NCBI GenBank assembly: GCA_041476545.1
Contig: JBGOTP010000020.1
Span: 1-26,096, forward strand
DNA: 26,096 nt
Direction of reading: 5' to 3'
Source of the DNA: JBGOTP01 sp041476545
GTDB taxonomy: Bacteria > Acidobacteriota > Vicinamibacteria > Vicinamibacterales > CAVVIG01
Part shown: positions 8,671 through 17,296 of the stretch, in pieces
How the letters are laid out: every line of letters starts with the position of its first letter
How positions within the stretch are numbered: the stretch's first letter is position 1
Notes under the pieces: generated by a model
Seen by the model: only the letters and a program-made list of their open reading frames with translations
Database searches by the model: none
What the model was told of the DNA's origin: nothing
Translations under genes and position numbers: made by a program

Positions 8671-8691
8671 AAAGGGAACCGCGAAAAGAAC

Positions 8692-9822
8692 ATGGACGCC
8701 ATACTGGCTTTGGAAGACGGCACGATCTATCGGGGTCTCTCCGCCGGCGCCGACGGTGAGGCAGGGGGAGAGGTTGTGTTCAACACGAGCATGACGGGCT
8801 ACCAGGAAGTCCTCACCGACCCCTCCTACGCGGGGCAGATTGTCACGATGACCTGCGCCGAGATCGGCAACTATGGTGTGTCGCCGGACGACGTCGAGTC
8901 GCGGAAGCCCTACGTGGCCGGCTTCATCGTTCGCGACGCCTCGCCGGTGGCGAGCAACTGGCGCGCCGCGGGTACGCTGCGCGAGTATCTCGTCGCCAAC
9001 GGCATTGTGGCCATCGCCGACATCGACACGCGGGCACTGACGCGATTGCTGCGATCGAGTGGTGTGATGCGCGGCGTCATTGTCACCGCGAGCGGCCGGG
9101 CGGCCCTCGACGTTCAGGCGCTCGTCGAGCGGGCGCGCTCGATGCCACAGATGGAAGGATCGGATCTGGTCCGCGAAGTGACCACCAACAAGGCGTTCGA
9201 CTGGCCTCAGGGGGATCCCGGCGAGTTCAGTGCCGCGCCGCTGCGGCAGCCGAAACGCCGGCTGAAGATCGCGGCGTACGACTTCGGGATGAAGCGGAAT
9301 ATCCTCCGGCGGTTGAGCGCGCACGGCTGCGACGTTCGTGTCTACCCGGCCAGCGCGCCCGCGTCGGAGTTGATGGCGACGAAGCCGGACGGTGTCTTCT
9401 TGAGCAATGGGCCCGGCGATCCGGCACCGCTGACCTACGCCATTGACAACGCGAAGACGCTCGTCGAGAGCGGCGTGCCGGTATTCGGCATTTGCCTGGG
9501 CCACCAGATCCTCGGGCTGGCGATGGGCGGACGGACGTTCAAGCTGAAGTTCGGCCATCGGGGCGCCAACCATCCCGTGAAGAAACTCGCCACGGGCCAG
9601 ATCGAAATCACGTCGCAGAACCACGGGTTCGCCGTGGATCCGGAGTCGCTGCCGCACGATGTCGAGGTGACGCATCTGAATCTGTACGACCACACCGTCG
9701 AGGGCCTGCGGCACAAGACGCGTCCGGTGTTCTCGGTGCAGTATCATCCCGAAGCGTCGCCAGGTCCGCACGACGCCGATTACCTGTTCGATGATTTCAT
9801 TGCGCTGATAGAGGAGAGGTAG
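8692..9822 (+). CDS. carA: Carbamoyl-phosphate synthase small subunit (glutaminase)
   Basis: 376 residues, normal length. It releases ammonia from glutamine and channels it to CarB for carbamoyl phosphate, feeding pyrimidine and arginine synthesis in the cytoplasm. The N-terminal CarA domain is evident (FNTSMTGYQEVLTDPSYAGQ). The class I glutamine amidotransferase domain has nucleophile Cys268 in FGICLGHQ and the His352/Glu354 pair in YHPEAS. ATG 8692 follows the pseudokinase stop by 21 bases, and carB begins at the base after its stop. No PyrR-type or arginine attenuator is visible before it, so expression probably depends on the promoter at 6650. Confidence 0.97.
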   Translation: MDAILALEDGTIYRGLSAGADGEAGGEVVFNTSMTGYQEVLTDPSYAGQIVTMTCAEIGNYGVSPDDVESRKPYVAGFIVRDASPVASNWRAAGTLREYLVANGIVAIADIDTRALTRLLRSSGVMRGVIVTASGRAALDVQALVERARSMPQMEGSDLVREVTTNKAFDWPQGDPGEFSAAPLRQPKRRLKIAAYDFGMKRNILRRLSAHGCDVRVYPASAPASELMATKPDGVFLSNGPGDPAPLTYAIDNAKTLVESGVPVFGICLGHQILGLAMGGRTFKLKFGHRGANHPVKKLATGQIEITSQNHGFAVDPESLPHDVEVTHLNLYDHTVEGLRHKTRPVFSVQYHPEASPGPHDADYLFDDFIALIEER

Positions 9823-12800
9823 GTGCCGCGACGAACCGATCTGAAGAAAGTCCTCGTCCTCGGCTCCGGGCCAATCGTGATTGGCCAGGCGTGCGAGTTC
9901 GACTACTCGGGTTCCCAGGCGTGTAAGGCGCTGAGGGCCGAAGGTCTCGAAGTGGTCCTGGTCAACAGCAACCCCGCGACGATCATGACCGACCCGGAAC
10001 TGGCGGACCGGACGTACGTTGAACCGCTGACCCCCGACGTGCTGGCTGCGATCATCGAGCGCGAGCGTCCCGACGCGATTCTGCCGACCGTCGGCGGGCA
10101 GACGGCGCTGAACCTCGCCGTCGATCTGGCAAATGCGGGCACGCTGGAGAAATATCACGTCAAGTTGATCGGTGCATCGATCGAGGCGATCAAGATTGCC
10201 GAGGACCGACAGCTGTTCAAGGACGCCATGCGGTCGATTGGCCTCGACGTCCCGCAAAGCGGACTCGCGCGCAATCCCAGGGAAGCCCTGGAGGTCGCGC
10301 AGGCGCTCGGCTTCCCGCTGGTGATCCGCCCGTCGTTCACCCTTGGCGGTGTCGGCGGTGGCATCGCCTACAACATCGAGGAGTTCCGCGATCTCGCCGA
10401 GCGCGGGCTCGAACTCAGCCCCGTGCACGAGGTCCTCATCGAGGAGTCGGTGATCGGCTGGAAGGAATTCGAACTCGAAGTCATGCGCGACGTCGCGGAC
10501 AACTTCGTCGTCATCTGCTCGATCGAGAATATCGACCCGATGGGCGTCCACACCGGCGACAGCATCACCGTCGCGCCGATTCTCACGCTGAGCGACAAAG
10601 AGTACCAGCGCATGCGCGACGCGGCGCGGCTCATTATCCGAAAGGTCGGCGTCGAGACCGGCGGGTCCAATATTCAGTTCGCCGTGAACCCCGAGGACGG
10701 CCGCATGGTCGTCATCGAGATGAACCCGCGCGTCTCGCGATCCTCGGCGCTCGCCTCGAAGGCCACCGGCTTTCCGATCGCCAAGATCGCGGCGAAGCTC
10801 GCGCTCGGCTACCACCTCGACGAAATCCCCAACGACATCACGCGCGTGACGCCCGCCTCCTTCGAGCCCACGATCGACTACGTCGTCGTCAAGATCCCCC
10901 GGTGGAACTTCGAGAAATTCCCGCAGGCCAATCGGACGCTGACGACGCAGATGAAGTCGGTGGGCGAAGTCATGGCCATCGGGCGGACGTTCAAGGAAGC
11001 GTTCATGAAGGGCGTCCGCTCCCTGGAGCTCGGCCGAAGCGGTCTGCTGTTCTCGAGTGCCGAACTGGATCGGGTGTCGGGGACACCGGGCGTCGATGGC
11101 GCGCCTGGAACAAACGACATCGAAGACGATGGCACGCTGCGCAAGCGGTTGGCGGTGCCGACCGACCATCGCATGTGGGATCTGTTTCGCGCCCTGAATC
11201 GTGGCTGGAGCATCGAGCAGATTCACGAGACGACGAAGATCGATCCGTGGTTCCTGCGGCAGTTCGCTGAGATCTGCGACATGCGTCGCGAAGTGGCCGG
11301 CGGCGGCATCGGCGCACTCAACCCGGTCGCGCTGAAGAAACTGAAGCGTGCGGGGTTCGGCGACGCCGAACTCGCGCTGGCCGTGGGTGCGGGCGAGACG
11401 GCGGTCCGCGACGAGCGTGTGTCGCAGGGGCTCAAGCCGGTGTACAAACGAGTGGATACCTGCGCCGCCGAGTTCGAGTCGTTCACGCCGTACATGTACG
11501 GGACGTACGAGCCGTCCTGCGAGTCGAATCCGAACGGACGCGACAAAGTCGTCATTCTCGGCAGCGGGCCGAATCGCATCGGGCAGGGCATCGAGTTCGA
11601 TTACTGCTGCTGTCACGCGGCCTTCGCCTTGCGCGACGAGGGTCTCGAGACGGTGATGATCAACTGCAATCCTGAAACCGTCTCCACCGACTACGACACC
11701 GCGGATCGTCTCTACTTCCAGCCGCTGACGTTCGAAGACGTCATGGCGGTCATCGAGACCGAGCGGTCCGCCGGCGGAGACGTGTCGTGCTTGGTCCAGT
11801 TCGGCGGGCAGACGCCGCTCAAGCTCGCGCTCGCCCTGCAGGAAGCCGGCGTCCGCATTCTCGGCACGTCGCCCGACTCTATCGACCTCGCCGAAGACCG
11901 CAAGCGCTTCTCGGCACTCCTCTCGGATCTCGATATCACGCAGCCCGCGAGCGGTACCGCGACGTCGCGCGAAGAGGCGCGCGCCGTGGCGGCGAGGATC
12001 AGCTTCCCCGTGGTCGTGCGGCCGTCCTACGTGCTGGGCGGACGCGGGATGGCCATCGTGTACGACACGCCCACGCTCGATCGCTATATGACGAACGCCG
12101 TTGATGCCTCGCCTGAACATCCGGTGCTGGTCGACAAGTTTCTCGAAGATGCGTTCGAGTTCGACGTGGACGCGATTGCCGACGCGACCGGCGCGGTCGT
12201 CATCGGCGGCATCATGGAGCACATCGAGGAGGCGGGCATCCACTCAGGGGACAGCTCCTGTGTCGTGCCGCCGTTCATCTGTCCCGAACGCCACCTCGCC
12301 ACCATTCGCGACTACACGCGGCGGATCGCGCGGGCCCTCAAAGTGGTGGGCCTCATGAATGCGCAGTACGCCATCAAGGACGATGTGGTGTATGTGCTCG
12401 AGGTGAATCCGCGTGCGTCGCGCACGGTGCCGTACCTGTCCAAGGCGAGCGGCGTGCCGCTGGCCAAGATGGCCGCCCGCGTGATGGCTGGCCGGACGCT
12501 TGCGGATCTCGGCCTGACGAAGGACGTGGAAGTGTCGGGCGTGTTCGTCAAGAGCCCGGTGTTCCCCTTCGTGCGATTCCCAGGCGTCGACACGATTCTC
12601 GGACCCGAGATGAAGTCCACGGGCGAAGTCATGGGAGGCTCGAGCAGTTTCGGTGTCGCATTCGCCAAGGCGCAGCTGGCGGTCGGCCAGCGGTTGCCGC
12701 AGACGGGCACGGCATTTGTCAGCGTCAATAACACTGACAAAGCGAATCTCGTTCCCATCGCAAGAGATCTGGCACAACTCGGATTCCGCCTCGTGGCCAC

Positions 12801-13119
12801 TCGAGGAACGGCCAACCATCTCCGTCGCAACGGCCTCGAGGTCGAGGTGGTGTTCAAGGTGAACGAGGGCCGGCCGAACATCGCCGACGAGATCGTGAAT
12901 CGCAAGATCGATCTGGTCGTCAACACGCCGCTCGGCCGTGAGTCGTACCTGGACGATCGCGCCGTCCGCCGCGCGGCGATGATGCACGAGGTGCCCTGTA
13001 TCACGACGCTCACCGGCGCCGCCGCCGCGGTGAGCGCGATTCGCGGGATGCGCCAGCAGGGCGTCAGCATCCGGGCGCTCCAGGACTACTACGCGGGAAT
13101 TGCTGCGGAGTCGGTCTAG
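9823..13119 (+). CDS. carB: Carbamoyl-phosphate synthase large subunit
   Basis: 1098 residues, slightly longer than the usual 1070-1080. The two ATP-grasp halves (about 1-400 and 580-960) share a duplicated opening: VLGSGPIVIGQACEFDYSG near the start and ILGSGPNRIGQGIEFDY in the middle. An oligomerisation domain lies between them. The last 130 residues form the MGS-like allosteric domain, where effectors such as UMP or ornithine bind in known enzymes. The extra length is partly a Gly/Asp-rich insert (SGTPGVDGAPGTND) near residue 425. The start is GTG 9823 directly after the carA stop, with GAGGAGAGG inside the carA end, so the pair is translationally coupled. Confidence 0.97.
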   Translation: MPRRTDLKKVLVLGSGPIVIGQACEFDYSGSQACKALRAEGLEVVLVNSNPATIMTDPELADRTYVEPLTPDVLAAIIERERPDAILPTVGGQTALNLAVDLANAGTLEKYHVKLIGASIEAIKIAEDRQLFKDAMRSIGLDVPQSGLARNPREALEVAQALGFPLVIRPSFTLGGVGGGIAYNIEEFRDLAERGLELSPVHEVLIEESVIGWKEFELEVMRDVADNFVVICSIENIDPMGVHTGDSITVAPILTLSDKEYQRMRDAARLIIRKVGVETGGSNIQFAVNPEDGRMVVIEMNPRVSRSSALASKATGFPIAKIAAKLALGYHLDEIPNDITRVTPASFEPTIDYVVVKIPRWNFEKFPQANRTLTTQMKSVGEVMAIGRTFKEAFMKGVRSLELGRSGLLFSSAELDRVSGTPGVDGAPGTNDIEDDGTLRKRLAVPTDHRMWDLFRALNRGWSIEQIHETTKIDPWFLRQFAEICDMRREVAGGGIGALNPVALKKLKRAGFGDAELALAVGAGETAVRDERVSQGLKPVYKRVDTCAAEFESFTPYMYGTYEPSCESNPNGRDKVVILGSGPNRIGQGIEFDYCCCHAAFALRDEGLETVMINCNPETVSTDYDTADRLYFQPLTFEDVMAVIETERSAGGDVSCLVQFGGQTPLKLALALQEAGVRILGTSPDSIDLAEDRKRFSALLSDLDITQPASGTATSREEARAVAARISFPVVVRPSYVLGGRGMAIVYDTPTLDRYMTNAVDASPEHPVLVDKFLEDAFEFDVDAIADATGAVVIGGIMEHIEEAGIHSGDSSCVVPPFICPERHLATIRDYTRRIARALKVVGLMNAQYAIKDDVVYVLEVNPRASRTVPYLSKASGVPLAKMAARVMAGRTLADLGLTKDVEVSGVFVKSPVFPFVRFPGVDTILGPEMKSTGEVMGGSSSFGVAFAKAQLAVGQRLPQTGTAFVSVNNTDKANLVPIARDLAQLGFRLVATRGTANHLRRNGLEVEVVFKVNEGRPNIADEIVNRKIDLVVNTPLGRESYLDDRAVRRAAMMHEVPCITTLTGAAAAVSAIRGMRQQGVSIRALQDYYAGIAAESV

Positions 13120-13162
13120 CCCGCGCGCAGTTTCTCCAACTGGCAACGAGCCGTCACTCGTC

Positions 13163-13231
13163 ACCACGAAATCACGAAGGACACGAAGTTCTTTGAGTAC
13201 AAAGACTTCGTGAGCTTCGCGACTTCGTGGT
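13163..13231. repeat. Perfectly centred hairpin of CACGAAG units
   Basis: Arms 13163-13190 and 13204-13231 match at 23 of 28 positions. The centre CTTTG-AGTA-CAAAG (13191-13204) is itself paired, so the whole stretch can fold on a 4-base loop. The arms are tandem 9-10 base units of the type CACGAAGGA. It lies 43 bases after carB and 45 before comEC. It could end carB transcription by pairing, but it lacks the U-tract of an intrinsic terminator. Confidence 0.8.
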
Positions 13232-13276
13232 TATTCGCAGTGCACGGGTGCCCCAATCTTTGCAGCGCGCTTCTTC

Positions 13277-15976
13277 ATGCGCGTTGCTATCGTCATTCCT
13301 GCGACGGGGCTGATCGCGGGCGCGGCACTCGGCGTCCTCCTCCCCGATGGCGTTCCTGATCGCTTCTCACACGTCCTCCTAGTCGCGGGACTGCTCGCGG
13401 CGGCGAGCCTTGCGCTATGGGCCTGGCTGCGGTCGAGGGTACGTCCGCTGGCAGTGTTTGTCGGACTCGCGTTCCTGGCGGGCGGCGTGCTGTTGGGGTC
13501 GTACGCGTGGCGGCAGGCGTGGCGTCCTTCGCTGAGGCTGGCCTTCGACGATCTCGCTGCCATGGAGCGCGAGGATGCCGCGGCGACCGGGCGGGTGCTC
13601 CCCGAGGAACCTGGAGTGGCCGTGGTGCTCATGGGAACCCTGCGAGCCGACGCGGCAGTGCGAGATACAACGGTCTCGCTCAGCGTTGATGTGACGGCGC
13701 TCGACACCGGCGCCGCCTGTGCTGACAGTCGCGAGTCTCATTCGGCACCTGGCGACTCTGTCTGGCGCTCGGCTGGGCCTCCAAGCGAGCCATCGGCCCT
13801 GTCTCCTGCCGCGCCGCCTCCACAGCCACCGTGGGTAGCTCTCGATCTCGTGCGGTTTCCCGCCTCGTGCACGCGCCCGGTCCGCGGCGGCGTGCTGTTG
13901 ACCGTCGTTGGCGACCTCGCGATGAATCGGGCCGGACAATGGCGAGCCGGTCGGGTCATTCGTGCGCCCGCGCAGGTGCGCCGGCCATCGCGGTACCTCG
14001 ATCCAGGCGTGCCGGACGAAGAACGCGCGCTGGCACGGCGCGGGACGTCGCTCGTGGGGACGGTGAAGAGCGGTGCGCTCGTTGACGTTGTGTCGCTCGG
14101 CAGTCCGTGGGCCGAGGCGGCGGCCAGTACGCGAGCCTTCGTGCGGCGTGCCGTGGCGGATGGCGTTGGCGCTTGGAGCACGCGCGCCGCGGCCATCGTC
14201 ACCGCGATCGTCATCGGCGATCGTGCCGGGCTCGATGCGGGCGTGCAGCGTCGGCTGCAGGAGGCGGGTACCTATCACGTCATTGCCATCTCGGGAGGGA
14301 ACATCGCCATCCTTGCGGGGCTGACGCTCGGTGCCTTCCGCATCGCCGGCGTGCTTGGCCCCGCGGCGATGCTGTGCGCCATCACGGGTCTAACCGCCTA
14401 CGCGTACCTTGTGGGCGGCGGCGCATCAGTGGATCGCGCGACGCTGATGGCGGTTGTCTATTTCGCCGCGCGGGCGGTCGATCTCCGCGGCGCACCCTTC
14501 AACGCGCTGGTGCTCGTCGCAGCCACTCTCGTGGCCGCGGATCCGCTGACGATCGCCGACCCGGCATTCTTGCTCACCTTCGGCGCGACGGCCGCCATTC
14601 TTGCGGTGATGCCAGCTGTGGCGAGCCTCCGCGTCCCGCGACTCGTCGTGCCGATAGTCGCAATGCTCGCGGCATCGGCGGCGGCGGAGACCGCGCTTCT
14701 TCCCGTGGGCGCCGCGGTATTTTCGCGCGTGACCTTTGCGGGGCTGGTACTGAACTTCGCGGCCATTCCGCTGATGGCCGTCGCCCAGATCGCGGGCATG
14801 CTCCTCGTGGCCGTCGCGATCGTGTCATCCTGGTGCGCGCGGGTTGTTGGATGGGTGGCCTTCGTCGCGGCCGAGGGGCTCGTGCGATCGGCGGACCTCG
14901 TGCAGCTGGCGCCGTTTGTCACCTGGCGGGTCGCGCCGCCACACTGGGTCGCCATCGTCTCCTACTACGCGGCGCTTGTCGTCGTGTGGGTGTTGTGGCG
15001 ACGAGCGTCGGGGCCATCTACAGTGGAGTCCGCCTTCAGCTTGGCGTCTTCTGTGGTGTCCGGCTTCAACCGGACTGCGGCCCTGCGCGCGTCTCTCGCG
15101 CTTCTGGTTGTTTCTGCTGCCTGGATCTTGTTTCAGCCCTGGGCGTGGCTCACCCCGCGCGGCGACGGACGACTGCACGTCACGTTCATCGACGTCGGTC
15201 AAGGCGATGCGGCGTTTGTGCGTTTCCCCGGAGGCGACACGCTGCTGGTAGACACGGGCGGATCGACCGGGAGCTCGGCCTTCGACATCGGCGACCGCGT
15301 CGTGGCGCCAGTCCTGCGCCGCGCCGGCGTTCGACGGCTTGGCGGGATGGCCCTGACACACGGCGATGCGGATCACATCGGCGGTGCCCCGTCTCTCCTC
15401 GACGAATTTCGACCGAGAGATGTATGGGAAGGGATTCCTGTGCCGCCGCTCGAGCTTCTCCAGGCGGTGCGGGCGACGGCGCGGCGCGTTGGCGCCTGGT
15501 GGACGAACGTGCAGACCGCCGACGTGACGTCGATTGACGGCGTCGAGGTGGTCGTCAGGCACCCCGGTCTCGCCGACTGGGAGCGGCAGGACGTACGCAA
15601 CGACGATTCGATCGTGCTCGAGTTGCGGTGGGGAGAGGTCTCCGTCGTGCTCACGGGCGACATCGGCAGGGAAGCCGAGCAGGCGATCGCCCCTGACTTT
15701 CCGCCCTCGACGTTGCGAGTGATTAAGGTGCCGCACCACGGCAGCCTGACGTCCAGTTCGCCCGCGTTTCTGCGCGCCCTCGCGCCACGCCTTGCGGTCG
15801 TCAGCGTGGGACGAAGCAATGCGTTCGGGCACCCGGCGCCGGCCGTGCTGGCACGCTACCGCGATGCGGGCGCCGAGATCTTTCGCACGGACCGTGATGG
15901 GGCAGTGACGGTGACAACAGATGGCGCGTCCATTCAGGTTGAGACGTTCACCGGACGAACGCTGACCATGCGGTAG
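13277..15976 (+). CDS. comEC: ComEC/Rec2 family DNA uptake channel with MBL domain
   Basis: 899 residues, long for ComEC (usually 700-850). The order is N-terminal hydrophobic segments, a soluble DUF4131/OB-like part with the YLDPGVPDEERALARRG stretch near 240, the multispanning Competence domain (about 285-575, with HVIAISGGNIAIL), and a metallo-beta-lactamase domain from about 631 (TFIDVGQGDAAFVRFPGG). The MBL metal motif is THGDADH (His695, Asp699, His700), followed by VPHHGSLTSS. It would form the inner-membrane channel that passes one DNA strand in transformation. Residues about 583-603 are encoded by two repeat units. The start ATG 13277 has no clear ribosome-binding site. Confidence 0.93.
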   Translation: MRVAIVIPATGLIAGAALGVLLPDGVPDRFSHVLLVAGLLAAASLALWAWLRSRVRPLAVFVGLAFLAGGVLLGSYAWRQAWRPSLRLAFDDLAAMEREDAAATGRVLPEEPGVAVVLMGTLRADAAVRDTTVSLSVDVTALDTGAACADSRESHSAPGDSVWRSAGPPSEPSALSPAAPPPQPPWVALDLVRFPASCTRPVRGGVLLTVVGDLAMNRAGQWRAGRVIRAPAQVRRPSRYLDPGVPDEERALARRGTSLVGTVKSGALVDVVSLGSPWAEAAASTRAFVRRAVADGVGAWSTRAAAIVTAIVIGDRAGLDAGVQRRLQEAGTYHVIAISGGNIAILAGLTLGAFRIAGVLGPAAMLCAITGLTAYAYLVGGGASVDRATLMAVVYFAARAVDLRGAPFNALVLVAATLVAADPLTIADPAFLLTFGATAAILAVMPAVASLRVPRLVVPIVAMLAASAAAETALLPVGAAVFSRVTFAGLVLNFAAIPLMAVAQIAGMLLVAVAIVSSWCARVVGWVAFVAAEGLVRSADLVQLAPFVTWRVAPPHWVAIVSYYAALVVVWVLWRRASGPSTVESAFSLASSVVSGFNRTAALRASLALLVVSAAWILFQPWAWLTPRGDGRLHVTFIDVGQGDAAFVRFPGGDTLLVDTGGSTGSSAFDIGDRVVAPVLRRAGVRRLGGMALTHGDADHIGGAPSLLDEFRPRDVWEGIPVPPLELLQAVRATARRVGAWWTNVQTADVTSIDGVEVVVRHPGLADWERQDVRNDDSIVLELRWGEVSVVLTGDIGREAEQAIAPDFPPSTLRVIKVPHHGSLTSSSPAFLRALAPRLAVVSVGRSNAFGHPAPAVLARYRDAGAEIFRTDRDGAVTVTTDGASIQVETFTGRTLTMR
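15023..15080. repeat. Two REP-like units inserted inside comEC
   Basis: Units at 15023-15047 and 15053-15080 are exactly 30 bases apart and share GTGG-x-GTCCG-x-CTTCA. The second forms GTCCGG (15058-15063), loop CTTCAA, CCGGAC (15070-15075 region). Read in a different frame they give GVRLQ... and GVRLQPDC. Because the spacing is a multiple of three, comEC stays open and gains a Ser/Val/Ala-rich linker between its membrane part and its MBL domain. Confidence 0.65.
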
Positions 15977-15987
15977 CCACGACGGCA

Positions 15988-16350
15988 CGAATCGACGCCT
16001 GTGCATCACGAAGACACGAAGAGCACGAAGCCATGAGTCTGACGAGGGTGCCTTCGAGCATTCCGGCTGAACTCGAGCAACTGGTGGAAACCACCATCGG
16101 CTGCTGCCTCATCGTGCACCGGGAACTCGGACCGGGCATGAGCGAGGGCGTGTACTCGCGGGCGTGCTGCATCGAGTTCGAGTCCAGAGGGCTCGCATAC
16201 GAGCGTGAGAAGGCCGTTCCGATTCGGTACCGGGGCGCGTTGATCTGCCGGCAGCGGATAGACCTGTTCGTGGAAGACCGGCTTGTGATCGAAGTTAAGT
16301 CAGTATCTTCGTGTTCTTCGTGTCTTCGTGATGTGCAGGCGCGTCTAATC
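15988..16350. mobile_element. Inverted-repeat-bounded unit carrying a GxxExxY remnant
   Basis: Arms 16000-16030 and 16307-16337 are inverted copies with 28 of 31 matches, made of tandem ACACGAAG units. Weaker pairing continues outward (GACGCC on the left, GGCGCGTC on the right), giving outer limits of about 15988-16350. Between them is only a truncated GxxExxY gene. No transposase is present and no target-site duplication can be recognised with certainty, so calling it mobile is inference from the architecture. Confidence 0.45.
16033..16306 (+). pseudogene. GxxExxY protein, C-terminally truncated
   Basis: The frame from ATG 16033 encodes about 91 residues of a GxxExxY protein (PD-(D/E)xK-like superfamily). 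The name-giving motif is GMSEGVY, and the nuclease-like core IDLFVEDRLVIEVKS has the D...ExK pattern. Family members are about 120-130 residues and continue past EVK with a helix and a LINF-like strand. Here the sequence runs from EVKSV straight into the right inverted repeat, and the frame then reads antisense through mazG, so the last 40 or so family residues are missing. The ATG lies two bases after the left repeat. The function of the family is not established. It is probably non-functional here. Confidence 0.75.
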
Positions 16351-17187
16351 GGCTTGTTGCTCGAGCTTGATCTCCTGCCACTCCCTTTCGAGTTCCTCGA
16401 TCGTCAGCGCGCTCATCTGGCGGCCCGACGCCGCGGCGCGCGACTCGAGCGTGGTGAATCGACGCGTGAACTTGTCATTCGCCCTGCGCAGGGCGGCCTC
16501 GGGTTCGATCCCCAGCTTTCGAGACAGATTCGCGATGGCGAACAGCAGATCCCCCATCTCTTCCTCGGCCCGATCGGCATTGGACGGCTCGGCGGCGAGC
16601 GTCTCCCGCAGTTCCACGACTTCCTCGTCAATCTTGTCCACGACGTCGCTGGCCCTGGCCCAATCGAAGCCGGTGGCTGCGGCTCGCTTCCCGATCTTGT
16701 ACGCGCGGAGCAGCGCGGGAAGACCGTGCGGCAGGCCTCCCAGCGCGGAGGGGGCCTTGCCGGCGGCCGCGCGATCCGCGGCCTTCTGCGCATCCCATCG
16801 CGACAGCGCCGCGCCCGCCGTCGGCGCCCGTTCCTTCGACGCCGCGTCGTGCACCTGGCCGTCGTCCTGGAAGACGTGTGGGTGCCGGCGAACGAGCTTG
16901 TCCGAGACCGTCTTCAACGCGTCGGCGACGCGAAATGCCCCCATGTCGGCCGCGATCTGTGCGAGAAACACCCCTTCGAAGATGTGATCGCCAACCTCTT
17001 CCCGCAGCGCCTCGAGGTCGTTGCGTTCAATGGCATCGACAACTTCGTAGGCTTCTTCGAGGACGAACTGCCCGAGCGACTGGAGCGTCTGTTCGCGATC
17101 CCAGGGACACCCGTCTGGCGATCGTAAAACCGCCATGATCTGGACCAGACGGGAAAATTCGTGCGCGGCATCGGGGGAATTCAGCAT
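16345..17187 (-). CDS. mazG: Nucleoside triphosphate pyrophosphohydrolase MazG
   Basis: 280 residues (E. coli MazG is 263). It hydrolyses NTPs/dNTPs to NMPs and pyrophosphate, cleaning the pool and in some bacteria lowering ppGpp signalling. Two MazG domains are present: the first with SPDGCPWDREQT and the helical EE..E motif (LEEAYEVVDAI, then LREEVGDHIFE), the second with IDEEVVELRETL and AEEEMGDLLFA. ATG 17187 (MLNSPDAAHEF) is chosen. An upstream extension to 17262 only translates the inverted repeat and reads LSDSPIPRFPDFP. The start sits on the edge of that repeat with no visible Shine-Dalgarno. Its stop lies eight bases beyond the right arm of the GxxExxY unit. Confidence 0.95.
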   Translation of the reverse strand: MLNSPDAAHEFSRLVQIMAVLRSPDGCPWDREQTLQSLGQFVLEEAYEVVDAIERNDLEALREEVGDHIFEGVFLAQIAADMGAFRVADALKTVSDKLVRRHPHVFQDDGQVHDAASKERAPTAGAALSRWDAQKAADRAAAGKAPSALGGLPHGLPALLRAYKIGKRAAATGFDWARASDVVDKIDEEVVELRETLAAEPSNADRAEEEMGDLLFAIANLSRKLGIEPEAALRRANDKFTRRFTTLESRAAASGRQMSALTIEELEREWQEIKLEQQAD

Positions 17188-17296
17188 TGGGAAATCGGGG
17201 AATCTGGGAATCGGGGAATCTGATAATCTGAGCAAAGCGGTTCGCATCGCTGCAACTATCAACTTACCCGATTATCCAATTCCCCGATTGCCAAAT
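17187..17296. repeat. Palindrome of GGGAATC units between mazG and the DUF1844 gene
   Basis: The left arm (17187-17216) is a run of degenerate 9-10 base units such as GGGAATCGG. The right arm (17267-17294, CCCGATTATCC then AATTCCCCGATTG) is its inverted copy with one gap. The two arms touch the start codons of the two divergent genes, so the whole intergenic region, including both promoters, lies within this element. Confidence 0.75.

Noticed and set aside
8611..12243. 1210-residue minus-strand frame opposite carA and carB
   Set aside because: A long antisense frame caused by high GC at third positions; carA and carB are unmistakable on the other strand.
13163..13231. Intrinsic terminator of carB
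   Set aside because: The stem is strong but AT-containing, and GGTTATTCG follows instead of a U-run, so a terminator call is not supported.
14107..15537. 476-residue plus-strand frame inside comEC
   Set aside because: An out-of-frame shadow of comEC. Its GVRLQPDC peptide was still useful for recognising the REP-like units.
13163..16337. CRISPR array formed by the CACGAAG repeats
   Set aside because: The units are adjacent 9-10 base degenerate repeats in inverted arms, with no unique spacers of regular length and no cas genes.
16307..17127. Continuation of the GxxExxY frame to a 364-residue protein
   Set aside because: Beyond the right inverted repeat the frame reads antisense through mazG and has no resemblance to the family.
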